Positions 23,032 through 34,003 of a stretch of DNA of 64,000 nucleotides are shown in pieces. The stretch spans positions 1-64,000 of the forward strand of contig ARYC01000744.1 in the NCBI GenBank assembly GCA_000711775.1. The letters run 5' to 3'. Made by a program: the position numbers and the translations under genes. How positions within the stretch are numbered: position 1 is the first letter of the stretch; each line of letters starts with the position of its first letter. The stretch is from Oxytricha trifallax (taxonomy: Eukaryota > Ciliophora > Spirotrichea > Sporadotrichida > Oxytrichidae). The notes under the pieces were generated by a model that worked only from the letters and a program-made list of their open reading frames with translations, had not been told where the DNA came from and ran no database searches.

Positions 23032-24273
23032 ATGCAGGATTAAAGAAGCGCTAGCAAAGATAATAAAAGTAATATGAGTGTATCTTCACCAACCAGTAGA
23101 AACAGAAGCCCCTTAGTTATTTTAATGGATAATATAATATCTTGAACAGTAATTCTTATTTTCTCAGTGCCGTTGATGCTAAGAAATCATTTTATGAATT
23201 CACAAGAAAGTTTCACTTTTTATGTTTTAAGTTAAATGAAAATATTAAATCAATAGATCAATTGTAGCAGCCAGCGCTAAAAAGATCAAACACATCGACA
23301 CAATTCACACTTAATAACAATTAAAAATAATAGTTATCAAATAAATAAGGTCAGCCCAGAAAGAGCCAAAGATTTACTTTAATACAATTATTTCTTATTC
23401 ATATAATAAATAGAAATATTATATTTTAGTTTGTTTAACATAAAACCTACGCAAAATGCTATTGCTGAGGAGGATTATAGTCTCTCTTAATCTTCTAAAT
23501 CTAGTTAGATTTCAGAAAGCATTTCCAATCCTAATAGATTTATTATAAAATATAATGGCGAAATAGTTTTTTATATTAAAATTAGATAAAAGGTGTATCT
23601 CGTATGTAAATAAATGCTTTATAGCTAGCAATAAAAACATAGAAGAACAGAATATTAATAATCTTCAATAGATTCAATCACCTATTTGAGACCTCCTCCG
23701 ATTCAGATTATTAACAAAACAGCTCACAAGATTTATTTAAAAGATAAAATTGCCACAAAATATTGCTGAAAGATACACCTAAAGACACTAAAGTAAGTCT
23801 CAATAATAGTGAAGATTTATTTATACTCTTTTTTATAGAAAAAATTCAAATTACTGAGGAAAGAATTTTCATTAAGGACTAACGAGGAATTGCAATATTT
23901 AAACCGATATTTCCTGTAATAGAGCTAATTCTTAAAAATTTACTCACAGAAAAGGGCTAAAACGACCTCTTTAGAATATATAAGTGCATCTAGTTGGAAT
24001 TCTTTAAGAAGGATAAAGTAATTTGCAATTTCGGAGAGAAAGGTCTAGAAGAAATCATATTGGGTTTTAGTCAAAGATAGATTTCGTTGTAGGAAATTAG
24101 TGAGAGAGCCTTTTTTATATATTTTTCCAAGAAAAGTTTTAAAGAGAGGATATTATTACCCGATCCAGGTATACTTAAAATGTTAAGGTTGTAGTATACA
24201 TTGAAAAATAAGTTAACTAGTAAAGATTCTCGGAAGTTTATGAGCATAAATATATGTAAGACAAAGAAAAGGT
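23032..24273 (+). CDS. Cyclic-nucleotide-binding (cNBD) protein, N-terminal and cNBD start
   Basis: ATG at 23032 gives MQDQRSASKDNKSNMSVSSP. A one-base shift near 23115 leads to YFNGQYNILNSNSYFLSAVD, KKSFYEFTRKFHFLCFKLNE and QQPALKRSNTSTQFTLN. After another shift a long frame carries EEDYSLSQSSKSSQISES, then ELILKNLLTEKGQNDLFRIY and KCIQLEFFKKDKVICNFGEK, the characteristic start of ciliate cyclic-nucleotide-binding domains (LEFFKK..VI.N.G.KG). Such domains bind cAMP or cGMP in kinases, channels or scaffold proteins. The frame ends at TGA near 24271, before the second half of the domain, so an IES probably follows; the M1 foldback at 24388 lies just downstream. Confidence 0.7.
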
Positions 24274-24387
24274 GAGAGCTCTAGATATATTGAAAACACA
24301 GTATAAAATCCTTAGCTTGAATTTATGCATGACTAATAGTTCATTAAGAATATTTACAGCAGAGGAGGAATGGTTGATCATATCTAT

Positions 24388-24808
24388 TATTGTAGGAATA
24401 CATTTGATTTGGGAAATGAAATTATAATTAATAAAATAAATAATTAAAATCGTGGCAGTTAACTTTCTGGAAACCTAGACAATATGGTACTTGTTCAATA
24501 GAGAATTCAAAATTAGCTGGACTTTACAATTGGCGGTACCCATCTATCGAATCCTTGAAGCGATTTAACTCGATTTTAATTTTTGGTAATTTGTTTAGTT
24601 GATTTTGTTGCCAAAATTAAAATCGAGTTATCTGGCTTCAGGGATTCGATAGATGGGTACCGCCAATTGTAAAGTCCAGCTAATTTTGAATTCTCTATTG
24701 AACAAGCACCATATTGTCTAGATTTCCAGAAAGTTAACTGCCACGATTTTAATTATTTATTCTATTAATTATAATTTCATTTCCCAAATAAAATGTATTC
24801 CTACAATA
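24388..24808. mobile_element. M1 element (foldback subtype)
   Basis: 421 bp bounded by TATTGTAGGAATACATTTGA and its complement ending TGTATTCCTACAATA. Almost the whole element folds back: inner arms contain GGTACCCATCTATCGAATCC, TTGGCGGTACC and GTGGCAGTTAACTTTCTGG with their complements, around a loop of about 40 bases near 24590. No coding capacity. It lies between two plus-strand coding segments, so it is either within an IES or a polymorphic insertion. Confidence 0.85.
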
Positions 24809-24829
24809 AATGATTAGTTCGTCATTAAA

Positions 24830-25475
24830 GATTGACAGAAATAAATAACTAGAAAATACTATAAAAAACTCTAAAAACAAATAAGTTGATTAAGAATCTT
24901 GTCAAAAGAATAGCGAATAATTCTAGTATAAAGACTTTACTCCTTAAATCAAGAGAAGTTCTCTCTAAACATTTTCTCAACCAATATTGCAAAGAAATAG
25001 CTCTTCTCAGATTTTCTAAGCAAATCTATAAAAACTTACATTGCCCCCTGAAGGTTAAATTGTTAACAAGCAGTATAAACATATTCATAGCATTAAAATT
25101 GTTAAATTATTATCAATATAAAAAAAGCAAAAGGCTTTTTTTTCAAAAGATCAAGTTTGAGTGCAAGAGGAAAATAAAGTGAATAGATTTTGCTAAGAAA
25201 ATTTGCTCTTAAATCTGGTATAAAGACTAAAGATTCTCAAGTTACTAATTTAGATTCAATAACTAATACCCTTAATTATAAAGTAGAGAAGAAGTGTGAA
25301 GAATTGAGATAGGACCGAGAAAAGAAAGAGATAATTAAATACTTGAAGTTGCAGTCTAAGATTTAACATTCTACTTTTGCTTAAAAAGCAATGAAATATT
25401 TAGGTTTGTTGATTTAAAATTATAATTTTTATTCAATAATTTTAAGTCAAAGTAAAATAGCATTAGATTTCGCTT
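24830..25475 (+). CDS. Downstream segment, probably of the cNBD gene
   Basis: Plus frame from about 24840: SKNKQVDQESCQKNSEQFQY, TPQIKRSSLQTFSQPILQRN, IFQANLQKLTLPPEGQIVNK, to a TGA near 25160. One base away the next frame continues SARGKQSEQILLRKFALKSG, then YKVEKKCEELRQDREKKEII (likely coiled coil), ending at TGA near 25477. Same strand as and directly after the cNBD gene, across the M1 element. The product is not identifiable from this part alone. Confidence 0.5.
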
Positions 25476-25479
25476 GAAA

Positions 25480-26290
25480 ATGTTTAAACTGTGTAGACTT
25501 AATAATAAAGCATGTTATTTGTGAAAATCTTTAAAGACTTAATTTTTATTTTTATTTTATTTTATTTTAAATCTAATAATGCTTGGTAAATTAATTACCT
25601 ACCGATAATTTAATTGAACAAATTTAAAAATTATTTTTAAAATATATAATAACATATTAAAATATAAGTGAAGTTGATTCAAGATGAAACCATGGATTAT
25701 ATCGAAGGGAATCTGGCAAACTACGAATATATAGAGAGAAAAGATAAATTAGAATGACTAAAAAAAAATTTCAAGATAAAAAGAATATAATAGCTGAAAA
25801 GTAAGTAGCCATAGTAAAATGCCAATAAATAATATTTCTCATAAATTAATAATAATAATAATAGCAATAATATTGAATAAACAATTTTCGAATCTAAAAG
25901 TTTTTTAAATTATTGAAGAGCTGATTGCATTTTAATTTAAAATCTATTCATAATTTGAAATAAAAATTATGTTAACTGTACAAAAAGAAATCGATTTAGA
26001 TGATGTAAACATAAAATAAATCTATGAGTTAATATTCTCTGCATATTTTAAATAGAGCAATTATAAAGGATAAAAAGATTTATTTTTAAAATTTTATGAA
26101 ATCAACCTTATTATTAAATCTTTTTCACTATCTTTTTATTTTTTATAAATAACTTATCGAATTCTTAATATGAGGATAATTGTTATTCTTAAAAGCAAAT
26201 GCAGTTGTTAAAAGATTTCTAACTTAAACACTATTTATAATTATACTTTAATTTTACATTTGAATTTAATTATAAATATTTCTTTGGAAT
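25480..26290. other. AT-rich stretch, no supported gene
   Basis: About 800 bp of very AT-rich sequence with no motif or long inverted repeat. Confidence 0.4.
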
Positions 26291-26292
26291 GA

Positions 26293-26680
26293 AATAGAAA
26301 GAACTCTAAATGTAGAATTCAGAGGCATTAAAGCCAAAACTCTTAAATATTTAACTTCCAGAATAGCTAATATCATAGTAATTTTCACAGCCAAAAAATT
26401 ATTTCTTTACCAATAAGAAATTATGCATAAAATTAGTCAAAAAGTCCTATTCATTTCTAAGGGAAATATCTAAGAAACCAATAGCAATCTGCATATTAAC
26501 TATCTACTGATTGCAATTCTTAGATATAAACATAGCCGCAAACACCTAGATAGTAGCCAAATAAGGTTCCATCCTCTTTGAGAAATAACTCTATACATAA
26601 AGAGCGTCATTAAATAAATTAAAATTGTTTCTACCTTGATTAATTCTTAATAATTCTTTAATTTGTCACCTCATACCAAT
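26293..26680 (+). CDS. Q/S/H-rich host-gene segment, unknown
   Basis: Plus frame: RIQRHQSQNSQIFNFQNSQY, HSNFHSQKIISLPIRNYAQN, GKYLRNQQQSAYQLSTDCNS, QTQPQTPRQQPNKVPSSLRN. Strong Gln use through TAA/TAG marks it as coding. The frame stays free of TGA to about 27790, but the later part is plain AT-rich sequence and not persuasive. No domain recognised; probably an MDS. Confidence 0.5.
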
Positions 26681-26689
26681 CTATCAATA

Positions 26690-28125
26690 TGCACTTAAAA
26701 TTAAGAATAACCATCTTTAAGCAATAAACATTTCAACAACAATATATACAATGCTTTTGCTTAAAAATAAGGAGATAATTAATATTGAGAGTCGACTCTA
26801 ACTTAAAATAGAGATCATAATCTCAGCTATCTACACAAAAAAATTCGCTTTAAAATTTAAACAATCAAATTAGCATGTGTAATGTAAGATAGATGAGTAA
26901 ATTTAGAAACTTAATGAGTAGTAGATTAGAAGATAATTCATATTGGATTAAAATCTTTTAATAAAAAAATAGTAATATAAAACCTTTTCTGTTTTAATTT
27001 TATTTGTGTAAAAAAGATATTATTTTTTTAATTTAATTAATGAAATATAATAATGTTGATTAATTAGTAATGGTTCTCTGTCTTTTTAATTTAATTATTT
27101 TTAATTTACTAATTTTTAAATAATAGCTTAGTTTATCAATATCAAATAAAAGGCAGAGTCAAATCCAGATTCTTTAAAAAAATATTATTAAAAGGAAGGA
27201 TATTTTTAATTTTAATAAAATTCCCATTATGTTATCACAGCGGCATTTGTTTAAAAAAACTACCACCTATTATTTCTTAAAATACTTTTTAACTAGGTAA
27301 GAATTTTATTTTACAAATTTTTGGATTCTTGATTAGCTTCAAAATATTTAAAATACTATTTTGCCAAAACATAGTATATTGCTAACAATCTTAGATCTAA
27401 TTTCTTTATACTTTATATGCCAGTATTTTAATATTGCAAAAAAGAGTAAGAATTATATATAATAATAACTTTAAATTATTTCATTGTATTTAACTTTAAT
27501 TTTTAACTTTGATTTCTAAAGTTAAAAATACCTAAAAATATTGAGTTTATAATTCTAATATTTTTAGAATAATAAAACTTAAACTTTGTTTTAAATCTTA
27601 TTTTTTAATTAACTTTCTTACACTTATTTATAATTTACTCTGTAAATTCTCAATTATACTAATGCTCATAAGTTTCATTGTTCTACTTTTTCTTTAAAAG
27701 GTTTTATATTTATAAATGTGACGCCATTCTTTTTACACAATAATTCTTACTAGTATTTTAAACAATTTACATCCTTTGATTTTTAAATTTGATAGTAATT
27801 TGATGCTATTCTTTTTATACCAATAATATTAGCAATTCTTTTAAGTAGTTTATTCAAATTTTTTGTATAATTTTAAAAATATTTTGATTGATTTTATTAA
27901 TTTAATGTTTTGAATTTATTCAATAACTTTGGAGAAATGATTTAATCATGACATATTTATTTTTTAATTATTTATATGTGAAAAGAATATAATTTTTAAA
28001 TATGCCAAAGCAGAATTATTTTCCATTTTTTTAAGTAATCAATCATAGATTTAAAATCAAAGTAATATACTATCCTGAGAAAAAAAAAAACACAAAAAAA
28101 TAATTCTCTTTTTTATTTGCTAAAT
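26690..28125. other. AT-rich stretch, no supported gene
   Basis: About 1.4 kb, over 80 percent A+T by eye, with poly(A/T) runs and no recognisable feature. Confidence 0.4.
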
Positions 28126-28130
28126 GATAT

Positions 28131-28175
28131 TATTGTAGGAATACAATCGAATTGGGAAATAAATTAAATTTAAAT
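28131..28175 (+). mobile_element. Solitary M1 terminus
   Basis: TATTGTAGGAATACAATCGA followed by ATTGGGAAATAAATT is a good match to the M1 left end. I see no complementary end downstream before 29 kb, so this is a truncated or decayed copy. Confidence 0.65.
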
Positions 28176-28374
28176 AAAAGTTTATGAGAAATAGGATGAA
28201 AGAATATTAAATACAGGTGCTTAGTGTTATTGAATTAATTAAATAAACTACAAAATTAAAAAGACATATTTATTTGTTCAATTTAATCAATTACTCTCTT
28301 GTAATTTATTTTGTTACTCTAGGATTTTTATCTTTTAGTAATCTAGTGCTCTTATTCACGATGATCTTCTTACT

Positions 28375-28653
28375 TCATGTCTTGGCTTTCTACATATCGC
28401 TACCGTTACACTTATCAAGAAGGCTTGAAATCACTAACTCGGGCAAGAATTAGTAGTAAAGCTGAGAGTTTTTTATAGACTTAATACGCTTATCTTAAAT
28501 ACTACAAGTAGATTGTTTAGCAATAACAAAATATTCAAGGCAAGGTTTATATGAATTAGTTACATGCAATGGAGGTGCTTTCATCTTTATCTCTACTTTA
28601 ATACTTCCATAATATATAGAATGACCACGTGTAATCTTATCATTGTCTGTCAT
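28375..28653 (-). CDS. C-terminal segment of minus-strand gene, unknown
   Basis: ATG at 28653 to TGA at 28375-28377 without interruption: MTDNDKITRGHSIYYGSIKV, EIKMKAPPLHVTNSYKPCLE, then SIKNSQLYYQFLPELVIS and DKCNGSDMQKAKT. The frame is also open a few codons upstream (TYDLE), so the ATG may be internal. Same strand as the segments at 28.8-30.65 kb; together they may form one multi-exon gene. No family recognised. Confidence 0.5.
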
Positions 28654-28744
28654 CTCTAGGTCGTAAGTTCAATATCTTCTTCAGCCGCGTTATTTCTAGT
28701 TGTGATCTAAAGATAAATCAAATAAAAAATTAATTACTTAATTT

Positions 28745-29030
28745 ATATTTTTAGCATTTGGAAATTCCAGTATTGCAAACGAAGTAGGAGAAAATGTGAT
28801 TAGAAAGCTGAACATATGTACCACTCGAACCAGCAGTAGATATCTCCTGAAGGTGAAAGGTCCGAGAAAGACAATTAATTTGGGGCCTGAAATATCGAAG
28901 CATCTTTATTTTTCCTGGTTCACTCTATTGCATATACCCAAGCGTCTTTGCATATTTTCTGATCTTGGAGAAGGCTTGATGGCAATAAAACCCATAACTA
29001 TATTTTTCGTCAATTTTTGTGAATTATTAG
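28745..29030 (-). CDS. Minus-strand segment of the same gene, unknown
   Basis: Minus frame: YSYGFYCHQAFSKIRKYAKT, EPGKIKMLRYFRPQINCLSR, HLQEISTAGSSGTYVQLSNH. Beta-rich and GC-richer than its surroundings. An overlapping plus-strand ATG frame also exists, so strand choice rests on agreement with neighbouring segments. Confidence 0.35.
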
Positions 29031-29429
29031 TAAAATAAATTAGAGAAAATATTTAAATTAATTTAAAGAGAATTATTAAAAGCAATTAAAGATTGATAAA
29101 TTTAAAATAAATAGAATCTCATTCTTAAGAATATAAAGAAGATAATTATAAATAATGAAACCCCATTAGCTTAAATTATATTGATTGGGTGATTATTAGA
29201 AAATATGTAAATCGTGCATTTTAAATAGTCATTTTATCAATCTCTTATCAGTAAAATGTATCTCTATCGTGAGTGAACTACCAATGACACCTCCTTATGG
29301 AGCTGGGCTAGGGTACTCTGAAGTTAGTATATTTGTAGTTACCAATATAGAGAGTATTTATGATAAATAAAAAGAAAATAGAAGATAATAAGATTTAAAT
29401 TAAGATTAATTAGAATACTTGTAGAATAA

Positions 29430-29700
29430 AATGGAAATGAAATATCTCAAACAGTTTTGTCATCTTTCCATTCACCCTCATAAATGTCTCCGTCAGCATG
29501 CCAGAATTATTTTTAGTGTCCTCTTGAGCTCTGTCTGTGAAGTCTCCTTACAAGTCTACAACTACTCTAAGAAGTTAGGATCTCTAAAAAATAAAAAAGT
29601 TTAGATATGTAATTTGTAACTTACATTTTATGTGAATGTACCTGCTGCACCATCGTCTCCATTAAAAAAGAATTCTAATTAATCTTAATTTAAATCTTAT
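29430..29700 (-). CDS. Minus-strand segment with possible MORN-like motif
   Basis: One minus frame reads F-W-H-A-D-G-D-I-Y-E-G-E-W-K-D-D-K, closely resembling a MORN repeat (membrane-binding beta motif). A competing frame reads RVVVDLQGDFTDRAQEDTKN. A GTAAGT...TTTTAG intron of about 41 nt can be drawn near 29590-29630. I favour a MORN motif only moderately because the repeat is single here. Confidence 0.35.
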
Positions 29701-30651
29701 TATCTTCTATTTTTCTTTTTATTTATTATGATTGTGTGAGCCATAGCTGTTGTAATCATTGGTGCTTGTCTTCTTGATATGCTCCGTCGCATGCAGCTGC
29801 AATGACTTTACTTTTAAGCAGAGGTGATGCTCATCAACCAGTATCAATCAATTGTAACGTGGTCACGATCCTCTTGGGGAAGCTTTCTTCTCTTTCATTA
29901 TATCGTCATAACTAGGTAAGTAACTCTTTGTCCTAAACTGGTCATAGTATTTAAAGATCCTCTGAAATCTGTCATAAGGTTTCTTTATGAGCATTTTTGC
30001 TATTGAATGACTCCAACGCTAAATCTAAATATTATAATTCATTTAGATAATTATTAATTTGACTAATTGGACTTTAGCTTATTGATTTAAATTAAGTAAT
30101 TATACTATTTATTATTTAATTAAGCTTTTAAATTTAATAAATTGTAAAGACTTTTTTGCAATCAATTATTAATCGATTTCGTACTGAGCGCATGAAAATA
30201 GGCTCAATCGATAAACCTTTAAAATCTAGGGAAACATTCAGTTTGTGCGACAGTAGATCTTTTCCCTGGCAAAGAAAGACTCAATTTACTTTCTACTATA
30301 ATTTGGTAAGTTTAATTATTGATATTGATTACTTGAATTATTGTTTTTAGCATACATTCCTTATGAACTTACCATTTACAGACATTCTACAAGCTCAGAT
30401 GTCAGAAGGCATCCAATAAGGAATACGTCAAGGCCCCTGTCAACCACCTCTAGTCGATAATCGAAATCTAAAATGCTAGTGACTGCGAATATCGCCGCAG
30501 TTGCTTCTTACAAATGTTAATGAACTGCTTCTAATTCTGTGGAGGCTGGCAATAGCAGGGGATTGAGATCTCTAAATTTGATAAATCTAAACGCTTTTCC
30601 ACAGGAGCCATGTCGTATTAGCAAGGCCAAAAAATATTATTATTGGGATAT
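29700..30651 (-). CDS. N-terminal exons of minus-strand gene, unknown
   Basis: The frame opens after TGA at 30652. Exon 30373-30651 reads RHGSCGKAFRFIKFRDLNPL, PASTELEAVHQHLQEATAAI, SILDFDYRLEVVDRGLDVFL and IGCLLTSELVECL. A GTAAG...GCCAG intron (30266-30372, 107 nt) joins in frame to MGKDLLSHKLNVSLDFKGLS and EPIFMRSVRNRLIIDCKK. Further on, about 29870-30000 reads LIKKPYDRFQRIFKYYDQFR and PSYDDIMKEKKASPRGS. The plus strand has overlapping open frames with their own possible intron, but the two minus exons join in phase and read better. No family recognised. Confidence 0.45.
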
Positions 30652-30831
30652 TCATCTTCTACATTATCTCAGTGGTGTATTTACTGAGGTGATAGGACGG
30701 GTTATTTATATTCAGGAGGATGTAGGGCTAGATTTGAGAAAGCTACAAATCATGATATATAATAAGTAGCATTTAATTAATTAAAAATAAAATAAAAACA
30801 AACACTCTAATATGAAATGCATATCTGATCG

Positions 30832-31869
30832 ATCATATAAAGAGAAGATCTAAAAAGTGTAAAGCTGCTTCGTTATGGCACATTGAACCCCACAAAAAAC
30901 ACTTAACTCATTCTAAGTCAGAATAATATTGTAAGCAGCTAAAAGTTTCTATTAGTTATGTTTGATCTGTGTGTGCTCTTAGTGTAAGCACTCATAAAGA
31001 GCGAGAAAACTCTAAGAATCGAAAAGTATAAAAAAATATCAGAATAAGCAAAATAATTCTTGGTAGATGAAAGAACTCTAAGTAAACGGAAGGGATTCTC
31101 TATCAATACTAGAGCAATGCTATTTCATAGACAAATCCCTGATCAAATGATAACCCCATCTCAGCTTCAATACATTTACAATCTTTATAAAATCAAATAT
31201 AAAGTTATGAGATCCACATATAGGCTAACTTAACGAAAACAATAAAAAATAAAATAAATGAGAATTGAAAGTTTTTCAAAGTTGCTTAGCCTTTTGGCAC
31301 TGGTCAAAAAAATTAAATATGTCGATGAAGTCATCTTCAATCCATAAGTTATTTCCCAGCGCTCATGAGCAAGATTGGGCTAAAATTAAATAATACAGAG
31401 AGAAGGACTCAAACTTAAAACAATTGCATCTATAGTGGCAGTGAGCATGAAGATGGGGCTCGAGGGCTATTATTCAAAGCTGAAGTCTATCAACTTGGGT
31501 GATTTGAAGGCAATGATTGAGTATCTCCAGCTTTAAAATAAACAAGATAAAGTTGTCATCTTTTGGTATAACTTGAGGAGCCACCACATCAAAATTGTTT
31601 AAAGATAAATTAAAGAATAAAAATGGGGATGGTTGTTCAACGCCCCATACTCGTCAGAATTCCATTGCATAGAAGAAGTATTTTCTTAAATTAAGAAGAA
31701 GTATAAGTAGTAAATTATTGCATAAGATTTTAACATGGGTGAAGCATAGTATATTAGGATTATAAAGGACTCTATCGAGAGTGTTCAACAGGATATAGTC
31801 AAAAGGATAATTGCAAGACATATTTAGAAGATGAAAACATTTTTAAGCAAAAATATTATTATGCAATGA
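30832..31869 (+). pseudogene. TBE-like DDE transposase, copy 2 (nearly intact)
   Basis: One plus-strand frame runs from about 30832 to TGA 31867-31869 with a single internal TGA, about 345 codons, the size of the 42-kDa TBE transposase. Order: basic N-terminal part (RTLSKRKGFSINTRAMLFHR, SQLQYIYNLYKIKYKVMRST), K-Y-V-D-E-V-I-F (first Asp), LKTIASIVAVSMKMGLEGYY, F-W-Y-N-L-R-S-H-H where the second catalytic Asp is Tyr, FNAPYSSEFHCIEEVFSQIK with the Glu, C-terminus FLSKNIIMQ. The internal TGA lies where copy 1 has TGG (R-S-W-A). Both lesions predict an inactive enzyme. No clear ATG at the start. The 22K-like gene is convergent, 32 bp downstream. Confidence 0.85.
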
Positions 31870-31901
31870 GCAATGTTTGAATAATAAAGTTTAAGATTAT
31901 G

Positions 31902-32665
31902 TCACTCTGCAAACTCATTGTTAGGACTTCTATTGTAAGGGGACTCTTGTGCCATGGGTATGTCTCTCGAGGCGGCAATAAGTTTTCGTTTATTTTCTAA
32001 TTTTTCTTTATAATATGGATATGAGATTGTTATCTCATGGTACTCTCTCTTTTTCTTCAAAACTCTTGGTTTAGACTTTTACTTTAGCATTGACAATGCT
32101 TTTCCCTTTTATTCTATAATAATATATTAGTTTATTTTGTATCATTACTTGAGAAAAAGGTTCTCCTAGTAGCTCTCTGTATACATCTTATTTAATCTAA
32201 ATTTTTTCTTTTTCCTCCTCTAGACTGTCCCCTATATTCTTACTCCTATTAGCATGCTTGATAAGTTATGAAAGATAGTTGGTCTACAGAGTGCCGAGTA
32301 ACCCGTAGAAGTATTTTGTATCCTCCAAAACAGTATAGTCTGGGTAGTAATTAATGAATCTCATGATTTCCTTATCTTCCTTAACCTGCTGAAATATATT
32401 TTTGACCGAGAGCTCCTCGTAGTACGGAACATTGAGCTAAACAACCTCCCCGGATTTTAGAAGATTTTTATTTCCAGCTAAAAAGTCTTTGATGAACCTT
32501 ATGGTAACATGCTCGTCACTGGGCAAAAAGTAGCCCTCTGTAGATTTAATGAAAATTTAATTTTACTATTGAATCTTAGAAAGCTTACCCAGTCATTCTT
32601 AGATAGGAATCGAGACTGGAACTCTCTGATATCATGAGCGTGAGCAGCTTGCCTTTCTATTTAGT
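31902..32665 (-). CDS. TBE 22K-like protein, copy 2
   Basis: Minus strand: AHDIREFQSRFLSKNDWVSF, LRFN, a 29-nt intron (GTAAAATT...CTACAG), then GYFLPSDEHVTIRFIKDFLA, VPYYEELSVKNIFQQV, KEIMRFINYYPDYTVLEDTK, YFYGLLGTLQTNYLSQLIKH, SLEEEKEKIQIKQDVYRELL, a one-base shift in an A/G run, then YHEITISYPYYKEKLENKRK and SPYNRSPNNEFAE with TGA 31902-31904. Block-for-block similar to copy 1, including intron position. Function of the TBE 22-kDa protein is unknown. Start not identified. Confidence 0.7.
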
Positions 32666-32961
32666 TTATTATATATAAAATTATTTATTAAAAACGGAAA
32701 CATATTAAAAAACTGATATCATTTTAAGATTTTTGAGCCTTTTCTATATTATATTGAAATTCGATAAAAGCTAGAAGAAATAAATACCGATCAAAAATTA
32801 AATTTGACTTACATAATATGAAGCTTTATTGAACTAAACATTATTCTTACAGTGTTATTAATTAAATTATAATAAAAATAGTATAATTAATTTTAAATAA
32901 AAATAAATCTGGGCCATGAGGGAGAATGGCAATGAGTAATTACATAAGTTTAAGTTTTAAT

Positions 32962-33374
32962 TATTGTTAAAATATAATTGATTTGGGAAAATTAAATTAA
33001 AATAAATAAATAATTAATTAAATTCGTGGCAGTTAACTTTCTCCAAACCTAGAAATATGGTACTCTTTCGATAGAAAATTCAAAATTAGCTAGACTTTCT
33101 ATAGGCGGTACTGCATTATTGCATCCCTAGGGGGAGATAACGCCACTCTAATTTTTGAGCAAATCAACTAAACAAATTACGCAAAATTAGAGTGGCGTTA
33201 TCTCCCCCTAGGGATGCAATAAGGCAGTACCGCCTATAGAAAGTCTAGCTAATTTTGAATTTTCTATCGAAAGAATACAATATTCTAGTTTGGAGAAAGT
33301 TAACTGCCACGAATTTAATTAATTATTTATTTATTTTAATTTAATTTTCCCAAATCAATTATATTTTAGCAATA
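32962..33374. mobile_element. M1 element (foldback subtype), nested in TBE-like copy 2
   Basis: Termini TATTGTTAAAATATAATTGA and ATATTTTAGCAATA are diverged M1 ends; the TTTGGGAAAATTAAATT sub-terminal block is kept. Inner arms fold back with GTGGCAGTTAACTTTCTCC, GGCGGTACTGCATTATTGCA and CCCTAGGGGGAGATAACGCC and their complements. It sits between the 22K-like and zinc-finger genes and accounts for the extra spacing relative to copy 1, so it inserted after the transposon. Confidence 0.85.
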
Positions 33375-33379
33375 ATGTT

Positions 33380-34000
33380 TTTAAATTAAATAAAATTAAT
33401 AAATTTATTCAAAAATAAATAAATTTTATCAATAATTTGTGACGAGGATCATTTTACTATTTATAAAAATTACTTACTAAATTTTTTGTAAGATTAACAA
33501 CTATAGAAGTTATTTTATGTTGTAAATTTCTAAATTATACTATGCAGCAATATAAAAATAATTTCCTAATTTTAATTTATTTCAGATAGCATTCCTTGCA
33601 ATATAGCATGAGATATCAGGTCATTTTAATAATAAAATATAGAAAAGACTTGATTGCTAACTATCTGTAAAAGAAATTTTACATGCTATAACAGGATCTT
33701 TTATTAGGTTATTCATTATGTGGGTGTTTTCTATGATAAAATAAATCAAAACAATTTTTAAGTAGGGCTGAAACAAAATCAATTGCTAAACTAGCATTTT
33801 CTACAACGGGGAAAAACCACCACCTTATGGTGTTAAAATCCTTTAAGGGTTTTCATTCAATTTTTTATTTTTCCAAAAAGTTACTCTCTATTTCGAATAA
33901 TTTACCACAGAATCAAATATTTAAATCTTGACTTAAAGAAAACTATACCCTATTATAAATACTTGCAGTATTTAACAATAAAAATATCAGTAGAACTTTA
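33380..34000. other. AT-rich spacer inside TBE-like copy 2
   Basis: No gene seen between the nested M1 element and the ATG at 34004. Confidence 0.4.
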
Positions 34001-34003
34001 CAA

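Noticed and set aside
29790..29890. Possible D-T-G-A-S protease motif on minus
   Set aside because: It requires skipping two consecutive TGA codons between D-T-G and A-S, and no other protease or reverse-transcriptase motif is nearby.
30156..30769. Plus-strand ORFs with a possible 76-nt intron
   Set aside because: The minus strand gives two exons joined in phase by a canonical 107-nt intron and reads better; the plus-strand alternative cannot be fully excluded.
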